Assembly (NCBI GenBank): GCA_027596035.1
Contig: JADGJA010000263.1
Span: 1 to 27,102, forward strand
Length of the DNA stretch: 27,102 bases
DNA from: Thoreauomyces humboldtii
Taxonomy: Eukaryota; Chytridiomycota; Chytridiomycetes; Spizellomycetales; Powellomycetaceae
Direction: 5' to 3'
A program made the position numbers and the translations under genes. The number at the start of each line of letters is the position of its first letter. Within the stretch, counting starts at the first letter, position 1. Shown piece after piece: positions 8,733-20,019 of the stretch. Below the pieces are notes generated by a model, which was not told where the DNA came from, searched no databases, and saw only the letters and a list, made by a program, of their open reading frames with translations.

Positions 8733-11265
8733 TCAAACGTCCTGAACGACCACCCCCTGCATCTCGACGGGCACCGTCACGGGACCACCGTCCACCACCT
8801 GTCCGTTCTTGCCGGGAGCCGTGGCGCAGTTCTTCTTGTTCTTGTCGTTCTTGGACACGATGTTGCTCAACGCGTAGTAGGAGATGCCGATCAGGAACAG
8901 GACGATGGCGCCTAGCACCACCGCGCAGCTGAGAAAAGGCGGACACACCTCACGTTAGTTTTCTTCCATCTTAAAAAGAAAAGGATGTATGATGGATGGT
9001 GGGGCGGGGCGCTTACATCCAGATGTAGAGTCCGTCGTCCATTCCCAGGGCCGTGATCTGTGTGGCTCCCGAGTAAGGGTTTCCGGACGCGTCGTAGAGC
9101 GTGAGTCCGCTGTACTCGTTCTTGACGAGCGCTTCGAAGCCCCATTTCATCGGTGAGATGTATTTGATCTGCAAACCCCACCATCGGTCAGTACGGAGGG
9201 ACGGGAGAGCGGGATTTGGAAGTGTGTGTGGTGTGGGTTGGCAGCTCACCCAACCGAGCCAGACGGGCATGGCGTCGTTGTTGACGAACAGTCCCGAGAA
9301 CAGCATGAGGGGCAGCAGGAGCACGGGGGTCACGGCCAGCGCGACGGCGAGGGATGAGAAGAAGGATGCCAGACTGACGCCGAGAGAGAATCCGCAGAGG
9401 GAGGTGAGGATGCAGATGCCGACAGCGATGAAGTACTTGTGAGCGACGGCCTGGAGTCCGACCATCCAGTACACGACGGTGACCATGATCCAAGGGAAGA
9501 TGATCTGGGACGGCATCTCGGTGGCGATCTTTGAGAAGAAGAATGCGGGAAGACTGTAGTATCCTGAACCGTGCTCTCGTGCGAACACGAGCTTGTCGCC
9601 AGCGAAGATGGAGAGGATCGACATGGCGGACGACATGACCGTGTTGACACATAGGAAGAAGAGGACACCTGTGAAGAGGGACAGGATCCATGGTCAGGCA
9701 TTTCTCGTTTCAGGTTCCGACACAGAGGAGGATGGAGAAAAAGGTCTTACCGTCTCGGTTCTGAGTGGCCGCCGTTCCGATCTTATCCTTCGTCTTCAAG
9801 TACAGACATCCGATGATGAGCGACAGAATCAACGTCTGCGCCATCTTGGCTCTCAGGATCAACGGGTTCCTCAGTGCGTTCTTGCTCTCCCTTCCGAACA
9901 GGAACCTTAACTGGGTCCTGAACTTTGTCCCCTTTGTCCTACTCTTGCTCGTGTCGAGCACCTTGGTGGGAGGGTTCTGCATGTTCCTCGCGACGACCTG
10001 ACACTCGGGACTGACTTTCCAAGCCTTGAGGAGTCGGGCGATGCGATCCTGGTTCGTCTCGCCCTTCTCGGACTGGAAGGACCCTTCCTGGTTGTTGAGG
10101 ACCGACATGAAGACGTGGTCGGCCGGGTTGTAGTGTTCGGGACACGGGTAGCCTTGGGCGGCAAAGTAGGACACGACGTTGGAGGTGGGTCCCTGGTACA
10201 TGACGTCGCCTTCGGCCATGAAGAGGACAGAGTCGAAGAGGAAGAAGACTTCCGAGGAGGGTTGGTGGATCGTGGCGATGATGGTGCGGCCGGTTCGTGC
10301 GAGGTCCCGGAGAAGAGAGATGACGCTGTGGGCCGTGAAACTGTCCAAGCCTGGGGGGATGTGGGCGTGTCAGTGCTTTGTGGAATGGGTGAAACGAACA
10401 GATGAGTAGGTGTTACCGCTGGTGGGTTCGTCGAGCATGAGGATGGCGGGATCGGTGAGCATCTCCATGGCAATAGCGACACGCTTACGTTCCTAAGGAT
10501 CATCATCATCATCAGCCTTTCGCTTCCGAATTCCCTACAACAACATCGAAGGGACGATCGAAGTCACTCACTCCACCGGACACGCCCTTGAGGGTGGGAC
10601 TACCGATGATGGTGTTTGCACACTTTCTCAGGTTGAGGAGATCGAGCATCTCGTCGACCTTCCTGTTCTTCTCTTCCTCGGAGACGGCGTCCCCGAGCCT
10701 CAGCTTGGCGCTCATGTAGATGGCCTCTCGGGTCGTCATGGTCTGAAGGATGACGTCGTCCTGGAAGACGAAGCCGGACGCCTTACGCATCTGCTCGCCG
10801 GTCACGGGTTGCTGGTTGGCGTAGATGGTGCCGGACGTGTGACCGCCGTCCGTGTGTCCTGCCAGGACGTTCAGGAGACTGGAATGAAGGGAGGGAGGCA
10901 GTGATGCGATCGCATCAGTGGATACCGAACGGACGAGGAGGAGGAGGATGAAGGGAAGGGAAGAGTCTAGGATCGACTCACCTGGTCTTTCCAGCGCCGG
11001 AAGCGCCCATGACGGCGGTGAGTTCGCCGGGTCGGAAGGCACCGCTGCAGCTGTTGAGGATGACCTTCTCCTTTGTCTTTTGCGCGGCCAATGGATTCTT
11101 CTGCTTGACCGTGTTGTCCGGAGTGTTGACGCTGAACCGGATCTTGTCGAACGAGACTTGGTACCTGCCGAAAACATCCTGTGTCAGATGGATGCATCTC
11201 AGAGAGTTGTGCGAGGCACTGGAAGCGTACCCGTCGATCGACGAGATGATGTTCTTTGCAGACAT
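8733..11265 (-). CDS. ABCG-family half-transporter (NBD-TMD)
   Basis: An ATP-driven membrane exporter of the ABCG (White/WBC) subfamily; such half-transporters work as dimers on lipids, sterols or pigments. Seven exons join in frame (11265-10982, 10878-10572, 10492-10417, 10350-9751, 9668-9250, 9168-9017, 8928-8733) for 677 residues, the usual half-transporter size. The Walker A motif GASGAGKTS (87-95) spans the first intron. The signature VSGGERKRVAIAMEM (194 onward) spans the second. Walker B plus D-loop is ILMLDEPTSGLDS, and the H-loop is TIHQPSS (His about 251). The NBD precedes the TMD, the reverse of most ABC proteins and diagnostic for ABCG. The TMD starts at KMAQTLILSLIIGCLYL, contains IKYISPMKWGFEALVKNEY (the family's re-entry region) and ends with a last helix (VVLGAIVLFLIGISYYAL) and a short tail. 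No key residue is missing. The substrate cannot be read from the sequence. Confidence 0.93.
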
Positions 11266-12298
11266 GGTTCAGTCGAACTCGTTTACGAAAGATTGGGCTG
11301 GGATAGAGAGCAAGCGTTGCGAGCTGCTGTTGAAAATCGTTGTAAATGACTCGAAGATGGGTTCCAGCCTTGTCGTTTGGTCTGCTGTTTCGCGTGAAAA
11401 GGTCGAGCAAGGGACCACGGACAAGGTTTGAGATGCGGATCCTTTTCAAAGAAATGTCCGGTGCTATGGAGGAGAGAGAGCTGGGAGGCGCCCCCCCGGT
11501 TCCTTTACATGTACTGATATGGAAGACATGGGGGGTTGCTGTAAACCCTGATTATCCCTGTGCCGTAGAGAGAGGGACCACCGTGATAGCCATCTGCGGA
11601 ATTCCGGAGCGTGAGGTTTGCCAGAGGTCCGGGGAGGAGGACCGCCGCCAGAGAGAGCCCAACCAACAAGAGAAGAACTCCGCCGTGTCGAAAAAAGAAA
11701 AAAAGAGGAAAGGGAAAGGAAGAAAATCAGCAGCAAGGCTGCAGCTCCGAAACTCCGGTGAAATCTCCGGGGGGAAGGTTGACGTGTTCGTTCCACGTGT
11801 ACAGTACTCTACCAGCCACACGGTGTGACAGTGGGACAGCCCGTTCGGTGGTGTCGCTCCCATGGCATCGGTTCCCTCCTTCTTGGCGTGCTTCCTTGGT
11901 TCCTGGAGGCACGGAGCAGCGGAGGGGGCCGGCCCAGGCGTGCAACTTTACGGAACAGCCCAGTGGTCAACATGCAGAGTGCAAGGGACGAGGCATGAAT
12001 GTGGTCATTGAGATGCTTTCCAGTCCAGCTGTGATGCATGTATAGATGAGAGAGGTACATAGGGAGAGAGGTAGGGAGATAGAGAGAGAGAGTCTCTAGA
12101 GAGTCAAGGGTGGGGAAGTGTAACTAAAGAAAATGAACAGTATAACGAGGCTTTTTGTACAAAGTGGGAAAGGAGACCGAGGGTAAGATTAGTGGGGTTC
12201 AAGGGGAATCATGGTATAGGGGTAACCGATGAAGAGCGCTTCTGCGACACGTCGATGATGAGGAAGGGATTTCTTGCTGGGGGCGGGAGATCATCAGA
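11266..12298. other. 1.03-kb intergenic region upstream of the ABCG gene
   Basis: It must hold the ABCG promoter and the 3' untranslated region of the gene at 12299. It contains GTGTACAGTAC (11797-11807), identical over 11 bp to 7893-7903, and a GA-rich simple-sequence tract at about 12046-12105. Open frames on both strands are short and look random. Confidence 0.45.
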
Positions 12299-13057
12299 TC
12301 AAGGCTTGACCTCTCCCTGAGGAGGGGAAGGATGATCCTCCTCGTTCTCGTCCCACCCGATGGCGATGCTCTTGACGCTCCTTCCGTCCGACCTTGGATG
12401 GGACACGGGGTTCGCGGAACCATCGTCCTCGTTTTCGTCGTCGTCCGAGATGTCGGGGAGACGGTGGAGGGTGGAGGGCTTCTCGTCCTGCTGCCACACG
12501 TAGGTCTTGCAGAGACGTGGCGGGAGGACGTCCGACGAGGTTCGGAAGCACGGACGGGACGGTCGCTGCGGGAGGGCGCGGTGGTCGACGACGACGGGGA
12601 CGGTGCAAGGTTCGACGGCGGCTTCGAGGTCCGGGAGTGGAGGATGGGAGAACGCAGAGTTGAGAGCGAAGGTGCTGTCCTGACTCTGCGTTTGTTGCGC
12701 TTCCTCTTCCTCCTCCTCCTGTCCGAGGACGGGCACGATGGTGGTGAGGTCGGGCATGGGCTCCTCGGCGGCTGTAGCAGCGGTGTCGGCTGGAGGATGG
12801 CTGTGACGTCCAAGGGAGTGCGCCAGTGCGCCTCTGATCCTGACGCTGACGGCCGATATGCCGTGCTTTCGTTGCAGCCTGCGAGCCTCGTAGCCTGGTC
12901 TCCCGCGGACGTGGGCTCTCCAAGCGAGGAACGAAAGGAAGAGGGCCACCACGCCGATGAGGGCCGACAGCCCCAGGATGAGTGCGATCTCTGAGATGGG
13001 CGACTTTGGACCTTGGTCTGCAGCAGGAGACGCTGGAGTGGAGGAAGCCGCGCTCAT
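12299..13057 (-). CDS. Single-pass membrane protein with acidic Pro/Ser-rich tail, unknown function
   Basis: An intronless frame of 252 residues. The N-terminal 20 residues are Ala/Ser/Pro-rich and short. One hydrophobic segment at about 22-46 (ALILGLSALIGVVALFLSF) is followed by a strongly basic stretch (WRAHVRGRPGYEARRLQRKHG). By the positive-inside rule this puts the long C-terminal region in the cytosol. That region is low complexity, with a Glu6 run, an acidic patch (DISDDDENEDDG) and many SP/TP pairs. I do not recognise a family. The start at 13057 is preferred over the in-frame ATG at 13219 because it has a better context (CCAGCC before ATG) and the 54 extra residues look like translated leader. 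Several other frames are open here because of GC bias, but only this one has a membrane segment and consistent composition. Confidence 0.65.
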   Translation of the reverse strand: MSAASSTPASPAADQGPKSPISEIALILGLSALIGVVALFLSFLAWRAHVRGRPGYEARRLQRKHGISAVSVRIRGALAHSLGRHSHPPADTAATAAEEPMPDLTTIVPVLGQEEEEEEAQQTQSQDSTFALNSAFSHPPLPDLEAAVEPCTVPVVVDHRALPQRPSRPCFRTSSDVLPPRLCKTYVWQQDEKPSTLHRLPDISDDDENEDDGSANPVSHPRSDGRSVKSIAIGWDENEEDHPSPPQGEVKP

Positions 13058-14258
13058 GGCTGGTGGAGACAGGCGGGGGAGAGTCAAGCGGTTTGAGAGC
13101 CGAGGAACCGAGAGAGAGAGCGGGGGCGAGAATGAGGGCGAGGGATTTGTCACTAGCTTTGTAAAGTAGTAGAAGAAAACTGGGGGGTCGCTGGAGCGAC
13201 AAGGACAGAGATGAAACAACCGAGAGATAAGGGAACAAGGAGAGAGAGTGAGAAGGGCAACGAGTGAGAAGGAGTGTGGGGAGAACGAGGGAGGTGAGCG
13301 AAGGTTCCCTTTTGCCGCCGAAAAAGGTTCGATGAAACGCCTAACGAAAATGTTAAAGTTTTCCTCCGGATCTGATGGGACCCAAAGGGCGATCCCTGAA
13401 TAGAAGAGCGAGCTTCAAGGGAAAGCTTGGACGAGCGGCAAGTCTTTTGTGCGCTTCCCTCGCATGAGCCACGAGGGTAGAACCACTCTGTGCACTTGAT
13501 GGTCCTGAAGAAAGGAGGGTGCAGCGGCTTAGCTGACCACCGTCGTCGCCCGTCGTGCGATGGCCTCACATGCCAGTTGATGCAACAGTCTCTCCTGTGC
13601 AGCGAGAAGGTCTGTCCTTGTGCCCTCGCGCGATCGTCCTCGGCGCCCAGGCCTGGGAGCCGATAGCTTTTGGGCTCGATTGCGCCAGAGGCAATCATAG
13701 CGACATGGGGTATTGCTCGAAACCTTCCCGTTCACCGGTTAGCGGTACTAGGGCCGTTACCGAGTACCGGGCAGACGGTAAACTTAGTCGTGGCCATCGA
13801 CTCCATGCCGGCGACTACTGTACTGCACGAGCGGAATGATGCGCCTGTCTTGCTCCTCGTTGACATCCCAACTGGGTATGGGATGGATAGCTATCCATTG
13901 TACAGCGCTTCCCGAACATCATCGAAAGCACTGGATATCCGCCGACGTTGATGTAACATAGCGTTGTCCTCCCTGCCCCACACGCTTTTACTAATTTCCG
14001 TTACTGGTGGCAATGTCCCGGAATTAGCTCCTTCCGCGAACCCAGCATGGAGCATCAAAGCACCGCTATGATTATGATGGGTGTTGTTCCCTTGTGTGTG
14101 CTCGTTGCTTTCGGATTGCCTGGGAACAGCCGGCGGCAAAGAAACGGAAGCGGGCGCGCCTTCCGCTCCCCATTTGCATTCCGCTCCTCCCGGATCCTTG
14201 TGCCTCTCCCCTCGGGTCGCATTCACCAGCCTTTCACAACCGCAACAGCTCAGCCATC
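13058..14258. promoter_or_regulatory. Divergent intergenic region of 1.2 kb
   Basis: The flanking genes are transcribed away from each other, so promoters for both the single-pass membrane protein (minus) and the TRAP-alpha-like gene (plus) must lie here. I see no RNA gene and no clear TATA element. A partial TACTGTAC (13816-13823) matches 8 of 9 bases of the recurrent TGTACAGTA motif on the opposite strand. Confidence 0.45.
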
Positions 14259-15393
14259 ATGGTCTTCGCACGTACCAGCAGGAACCTCTTCGCGTACATC
14301 GCCATCGTCCTCGCGGTTCTCGCTCCCCTCTGTATGTACACCTGGCACGGCGGTCACCTGAAGATCTTGACAACCCAACGAAAGCTGACGCGCTTCAACC
14401 TCTCCTGCAGGCCTTGCCGCAAAGAAGTCTGCTGATGAGCGAACGGACAGGACCACCGGACTGGTATTCTCCTACGAGTTCCCCAAGACTCCCTTCAGCC
14501 GTACGTTTTCTTCGGAGGAATGTCCGGTTGAGGATCAGAGCTTGCCTTTAACTCGTTCTCGTCGATCATAGACATCGTCCCGGGAGACAAGCAGGAGATC
14601 CGCATCAACGTGAGGAACCCGGGAGACTACAAGCAGACCGTGTTCGCCGTCTCGGGTTTCTTGTCGCATCAGCACAACACCACCCTGGCTAAGCGCAACG
14701 TAAGAACCTGGAGGATCACACAATTCGTGGACAGAGCATGCAGGAAGGATGGTGGCTGACTATTTCCGATTACAGTTGACGCTGCAGCGATACAAGACCG
14801 TTGTCGTCCCCCATGCCACGGTCCCCATCAACTACTCCTTCATTGTCGAGTCGGACGGTGGCGACCATGGCTTGGTGCTCTTCGTTGACGTGACCGATGA
14901 GGTACAGGATGCTACCCGTGTTCGATGAAAGTGAGCGCAGAAGATCACGCGCTGACCTTCTTCCTTTCAATCTCAGGACGGTACATCCCGTCGTGCGGTT
15001 GGCTACCAGGGTCTCGTCCACATTGTCGAGAGCAGCTCGTGGTTCGACTTCCAGAGGTGATACCCTACTCGTAGTTCCTTGATCCCTGCAGAAGATGTCG
15101 AGCTGACTTGATGTACTTTCAGCCTCTCCATCTACGCTCTGTTCGCCGCCATCCTCGGTGCCGTCGGCTACTACTCGGTCCAATCCCTCACTGGCGCCAA
15201 CGACCCCGCCGTCCGCAAGAAGAAGGCGAAGCGTGCAGCCGCGGCTACCGTAACGGTCGTCCCAGAATCCACCGTCAAGCCCGGAGAGCCCGATCTGGAC
15301 TGGATCCCCCAGCACCTCGTCGACCAGAAGAACGGCGTCAGGAGGACCAGCTCGAGGTCCAGCAAGAAGGGATCGTCCACTGCTGCCAAATAG
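14259..15393 (+). CDS. TRAP-alpha/Irc22-like ER membrane protein
   Basis: Similar to the alpha subunit of the translocon-associated protein complex, called Irc22 in fungi, which assists import of some secretory proteins at the Sec61 channel. Six exons join in frame (14259-14331, 14411-14500, 14572-14699, 14776-14901, 14977-15056, 15123-15393) for 255 residues. A signal peptide covers about 1-25 (LFAYIAIVLAVLAPLC). The lumenal beta-sandwich region includes IVPGDKQEIRINVRNPGD and YSFIVESDGGDHGLVLFVDV, followed by the family's RRAVGYQGLVHIVE, with one N-glycosylation sequon (NTT). The single TM is about 168-186 (SIYALFAAILGAVGYYSV), followed by a Lys/Arg-rich cytosolic tail and a Ser-rich end. 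A strong Kozak (GCCATCATGG) supports the start. All parts expected of the family are present. Confidence 0.85.
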
Positions 15394-15680
15394 ACAGAGT
15401 CCACCCCATCACCCGTGTTCGTGATTTTTCTAACACCGGGCTTGGTCCGACCTTTCTCCTCTTGTCTGCGTTTTACATTATTGAAGAAGCCCTTCGCATT
15501 CTTTTCCATATTCGTAACCATCGTAGACTGGATGATGATGGTGTCATTACCGGTACCGGTACTCAAGCGACCATGTCCAGTCTCTCGAACAAAAATGTCG
15601 CTCTTTCCTCACTTTCATACGTAGTCAACTCTTGCTCAACCAATTCCTCGTCACATGGGGCCCCAACACAGTCTGACAAC

Positions 15681-18600
15681 ATGTACTCGACCCCAGTCCG
15701 CAAAAAGTTCCCTTCGAGAAACTCTCCAGGAATGCCAGGTAAAAGCTTCCCTTCGCTGTGTCCCATGTTGAATCCCACGCTCACGACACCGTCTTCCACC
15801 ATAAGCTTTCGGCTCTCCAAGATCACGACCATTCCATCCCAGCAGGTCAATCGGCTTCCAAGGACAACCTCAGACCCGTGAGTCCACTGCCTTGGCTTGC
15901 GTTTTCGCCGTGGAGCATGTGTGTGTGTGTGGAAAAGCTGAAAGTGGGACACATGTCACAGCCTTGCCATTGCAATCTTCGCCGAATCACGCCGAGCGTC
16001 GGGTAGGGGAACGGATCCAGAGGGGAACGAACGATTGGATGTGCTACACTAAACCCGGTGCCAATAGGTGGAAGAAGAGACGAATGCATCGCTTCGTCAA
16101 TCTGTTTTCAGGGAGTTTCAGGTGGGTGGATGGGGACATCGGGAAACGCGATAACCCCGAATGTGGGATTGACTCATCGATTTCTTTGATCGGTGGATGG
16201 ATAGAGTGTGATACAAACCGAGAACGGTACGTGCTTCGGAACACCGGTTGAGAGGATAAATTCTCGGTGTCTGACGGCGGCGAACTCGTAGGCGGGGAAT
16301 ACATCATCGGAACAGAGTATGACGAGTTTGCGACCCTTTGGAGGGAGAACCGTGGAGGAGATCCATTCAAGGAGAATGGGGTGTTGGAGCGATGCTGTGC
16401 ATATTGCATTAACAAGTACGGTGCAGTTTACTGTGGGCGCTCACATGGAGCGAGCGTGAGCTGATTTGCTTCGCTTTGGCAGGGCTGAGGAGTTGAGGGA
16501 GATCCAGACGGTGGATCCTGGTGTCTTCACGAACGCCATGAACACGGAACTGCATTGGTGGACACTCGAGGCGAATACTTGGAAGCTCGTGAAGTCTCTT
16601 GTCGGGTGGGTTTTCCGCTCGTGCGAAGCATATGCGCGCTTCGGTCGCTCAATGTTTTCGACATTGGTAGTCTGCGTACGCACCCACAACCTGAACCAGA
16701 GATTCCGGAAAAGGACTTGATACAACTGAGCGATGCGATGTTAAACGAAAAGCTGCAGAACCGCGAATCTCGGGAGACGTTGGTGAGTGGAGACTTCAAG
16801 GGAGTGGGGCAGAGCCATCACTGACAAGGTTTCACTTAGGCTGTCCGAGCATGGCTCGAAGACACGGCTCGACCATTTCAGCCTGTGGAAATACGACCTG
16901 GGTACTGGCCGCACACAGTCAAACACGTGGGCCGGGTTGGGTCAGCCGATGCACCGGGGAACATCGTCAGGACGGTGGACCCGGACGCGCCGATCCGGGA
17001 GGGCAGGAACCTCCACCCGAACGACGCCGAGTACGAAGCCAACATGCATCGCACGGTCTACGAGTACGTCCGTCGCGGCTGCGTAGGGGACGCGGTGGAC
17101 CTGTACGTTGCGTGCGATCAGCAATGGCGAGCCGCCGGCCTGCGCGGAAACGTCCTGGCCAACGACCCCGCCAGCGAAGGAGGAGGTCTAAAGGTCGGGA
17201 ACGCGAACCGTGGTCTTTGGAAACACGTTGCCTTCAAAGCGGCTTCGAAGATCGGTATCGACCCGTACGAAAGAGCGGTCTTGGCTGTGTTCGTTGGGGA
17301 TGCGGCCAATGCTCTGCCGGTCTGTACTTCTTGGGAGGATCAACTGTGGGTTCGATACTGCGCTCTGCATGAGGCTCTCATCGATCGAAATCTCGCTTCC
17401 GTCCCGTTGCTGTATGACCGCAACGACGACTTTCTCGAGCTGGAAGTGCCTCCGGACGCCCTCCCACCGGCTGCCATCTTTGAAAGCTTGGAGAAGAATG
17501 AGAACGTGTATATCAAGTGGGTGTGCGGCGTTTGCCTCCTCTCTGTGCTCGATACTCGTCCGACGCTCAATTCCTGATTTCAGACGCGCTGCGCATGAAG
17601 CTTTTCACGTAACTCAAAAGAACATTGTGCTGGATACGATTGGATCTTTCATCACCCACGTCAAGTCTCAACTCCTCCCAGGGGACTCCACATCATCCTC
17701 GAAGTGAGTCGCTCTTCTACCGGGGATCCCGACAGGTGCTGCGAGACCAGTGTTGGCTCGTACTAATCCCTGAAATTTGCGTAGATCAATCACCAGCCCG
17801 CACTTTCTGCGCTTCATGACACACTTTGTCCTCATCCTGAAAGAACTTCCAATCAGCATCCCTGTCGACGAGGCAGACCTGATCGTTGAGGAATATGTCA
17901 AGTTGCTAACAAATGCACGAAAGGTAAAACGGCTTCTCGCGATAGATTTGCTTGCGAACGTAGACTCATGACAGTTGACTTTTAGAACCACGTTATCGCC
18001 TTTTATGCATCACACCTGCCTAATGGGGTCCAGGTTGAGCGTTATGCGACCTTTTTGCAAGGTATGGCCGATATCACGGAAGCGTCACGATTTGGGATCT
18101 TGAGGTTTACACTTGTTTCTCAGATGTGCTTGGCGACGATGATGTGATCGACTACCTTCAACTTGCCAAAACCTATGGTCTGGACTCTTTGGCCATCGCC
18201 AGGCGTACCGTGCAGATGGTCTTCCAATCTGGCGTCCTTCAGGTGGGCAGACCTTCGACCTTTTGATGTCTTTTCGTGTCCTAAACTAACAATTTGCTTC
18301 GTTAGATGGACGTGCGCGATACTCCGGCCAGAGACCTCCTCATCGCGCAAGTGAATGCCGTTCCGACACCATTAGAGGACCGACAGATCTGCGCCCTTGG
18401 ACTCCTGCTGACGTATCCGACGCTGCACGGGGATGCCCTCTGGTGCGCGAATATGCTCATGCGGAGGTTCCTCGGTATGTATTTCCGGACTTTTACTCAG
18501 ATCGTCCAGGTTTCTCAACCCTGCTTCATCTCTCCGTACGCCCAGCCGTCGGCCGCGTGAACTCTGCCCTCGCGGTTCGAAAGTACCTGCAACAAGCACT

Positions 18601-19439
18601 CCAAGCCGAAAACTACCTGGACGTCCTCGTGCACTCGGACTGGCTCACCGCCAGTCTCGTCGACAAGACCGCCACGTCCCGAGATCACGACAACGGCGAC
18701 AACGAGATGGGCGATGCGATGACGGAACACATGCAGTACATGGCCTTCCTGGACGCCATGAAGATCCAGGCCGATTGGTTGTCACTGTGGTACAGGAGAC
18801 CGGGATCGATTGGCGTGGGGATGGACGGGAGCACATCGGTCGAATACAGGGAGTGGGTCCTCGATCTCAAGGTGCGTGAAGAATCTCGTCTCGGGTGCAA
18901 GGATGCGGAGTGAGAGCGTGTTGCTAACTGACACTTGAATCTAGGCTATCACGAAGAACGCGACAGAAGCCTTCGAGAGTCTTTTGGATGGAACGTGGCT
19001 CCTTCCCGAGATTGACGAAGGTTCGAGTCCTTGGTGCTTCCTCCCCGCCTACACCCCGCTCACACTTCGTTGCTACGTCCTTTTAGACGCTGATGCCATG
19101 GAAGCAGACGACAACGAGGACATCCTATGCGAAAAGCAGCTCCTGCGGGACATCTATGTACCTCAAATGGTCCTCTTCCTTCACCAGATTTACCGAGAGA
19201 CTCAGGATATCATCATTGGGTAAAGATTCCCTCTTTGCAACCCCTCCCCCCTTCCTCCTCCTCTTCTGAGCACTCACTGACTAAATCTCCATTCGTACGC
19301 TCTCAGCAACGCGGACAAGGCAACTACCCTCGCCGAACGTGCCCAATCCGAAGAGCACCTCGTCGACCATTTCACGAAGGCGGATCGCATGGACGAGTTC
19401 CTGGCCATGGTCAACCAGTCCGTCAATGCGCTCGTGTGA
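15681..19439 (+). CDS. Nup84/Nup107-family nucleoporin
   Basis: A scaffold subunit of the Y-complex of the nuclear pore, built mainly of alpha-helical solenoid. Exons 16292-16415, 16483-16605, 16671-16782, 16840-17516, 17584-17703, 17785-17923, 17986-18061, 18124-18242, 18306-18474, 18546-18871, 18945-19219 and 19307-19439 join in frame for about 797 codons. Family landmarks are WWTLEANTWKL, YWPHTVKH, DPDAPIREGRNLHPND, a CxQQWRAAGL segment, GNANRGLWK and CTSWEDQLWVRYCAL. The N-terminal part is tentative. Exons 15681-15738, 15806-15877 and 15962-16002 fit together and give a Ser/Pro/Arg-rich start (MYSTPVRKKFPSRNSPG), but I could not settle the join between 16003 and 16291. An in-frame ATG at 15573 is an alternative start. 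With the N terminus the protein is about 860-880 residues, close to Nup107. Confidence 0.85.
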
Positions 19440-19713
19440 TCTCTTCACATCGTTACTTATGCATACAAGCATCGAAGGCACGGTTTCGCACCATTCACGG
19501 GTTCGTTTGCGGCCCTACGCCACTCCGCATAGGTCGCCCCCGTCACCTTGAATTCCCTTATGGTTGCGGTCTTTCGCCTACTGTGCCCACATACAGCCTT
19601 CTGTCGATGGTGGTGATCGGATATGTAACACTTCTTGAAGCAAGAACGAAGGGGTTGTTTTCTTGCTTTATTAAGTTGGCCCCCTGCAGCATAACCAAGC
19701 GTTGGAACTATTG

Positions 19714-20019
19714 GCCACGCCCGCTGTCGCTGTACCCATGCTAAATTTCGCGAAAACGCGGTTGCTCACAGAAGCTGAACGAGGACACATGGGGACGAAC
19801 GAGTGCTACTAACATGATCGCAGGGTGTTTCTTGCCTAGGGAGAACTGCGGAGGTACTTTGAGTCACTATTAGCCACGCCCGCTGTCGCTGTACCCATCC
19901 TAAATTTTGGGCAAAAATGCGGTTGCTCACAGAAGCTGAACAAGGACATCGGGGGACATACGAGTGCTACCAGCATGATCGCAGGGTGTTTCTTGCTTAG
20001 GGAGAAACTGTTGAGGAAT
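19714..20019 (-). repeat. Two diverged satellite units, reverse orientation
   Basis: A block beginning GCCACGCCCGCTGTCGCTGTA at 19714 recurs at 19873, a spacing of 159 bp, and the rest of the unit is also repeated (GCGGTTGCTCACAGAAGCTGAAC; GATCGCAGGGTGTTTCTTGC). Features such as GAGGTACTTTGA and the GGGTGTTTCTTG...TTGAGG end match the unit of the 23.4-24.2 kb array read on the plus strand. These two copies therefore appear to lie opposite to the array that follows them. Confidence 0.65.

Noticed and set aside
15563..15952. Minus-strand ORF over the start of the Nup84/Nup107 gene
   Set aside because: The plus strand here offers short exons with good GTAAAA and GTGAGT donors and in-phase joins giving a typical Ser/Pro-rich nucleoporin N terminus. 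The minus frame has no recognisable family.
18475..18500. 26-nt micro-intron in the nucleoporin gene
   Set aside because: An alternative acceptor at 18545 gives a 71-nt intron of the normal local size, keeps the frame and restores a family-like sequence (MRRFL then AVGRVNSA).
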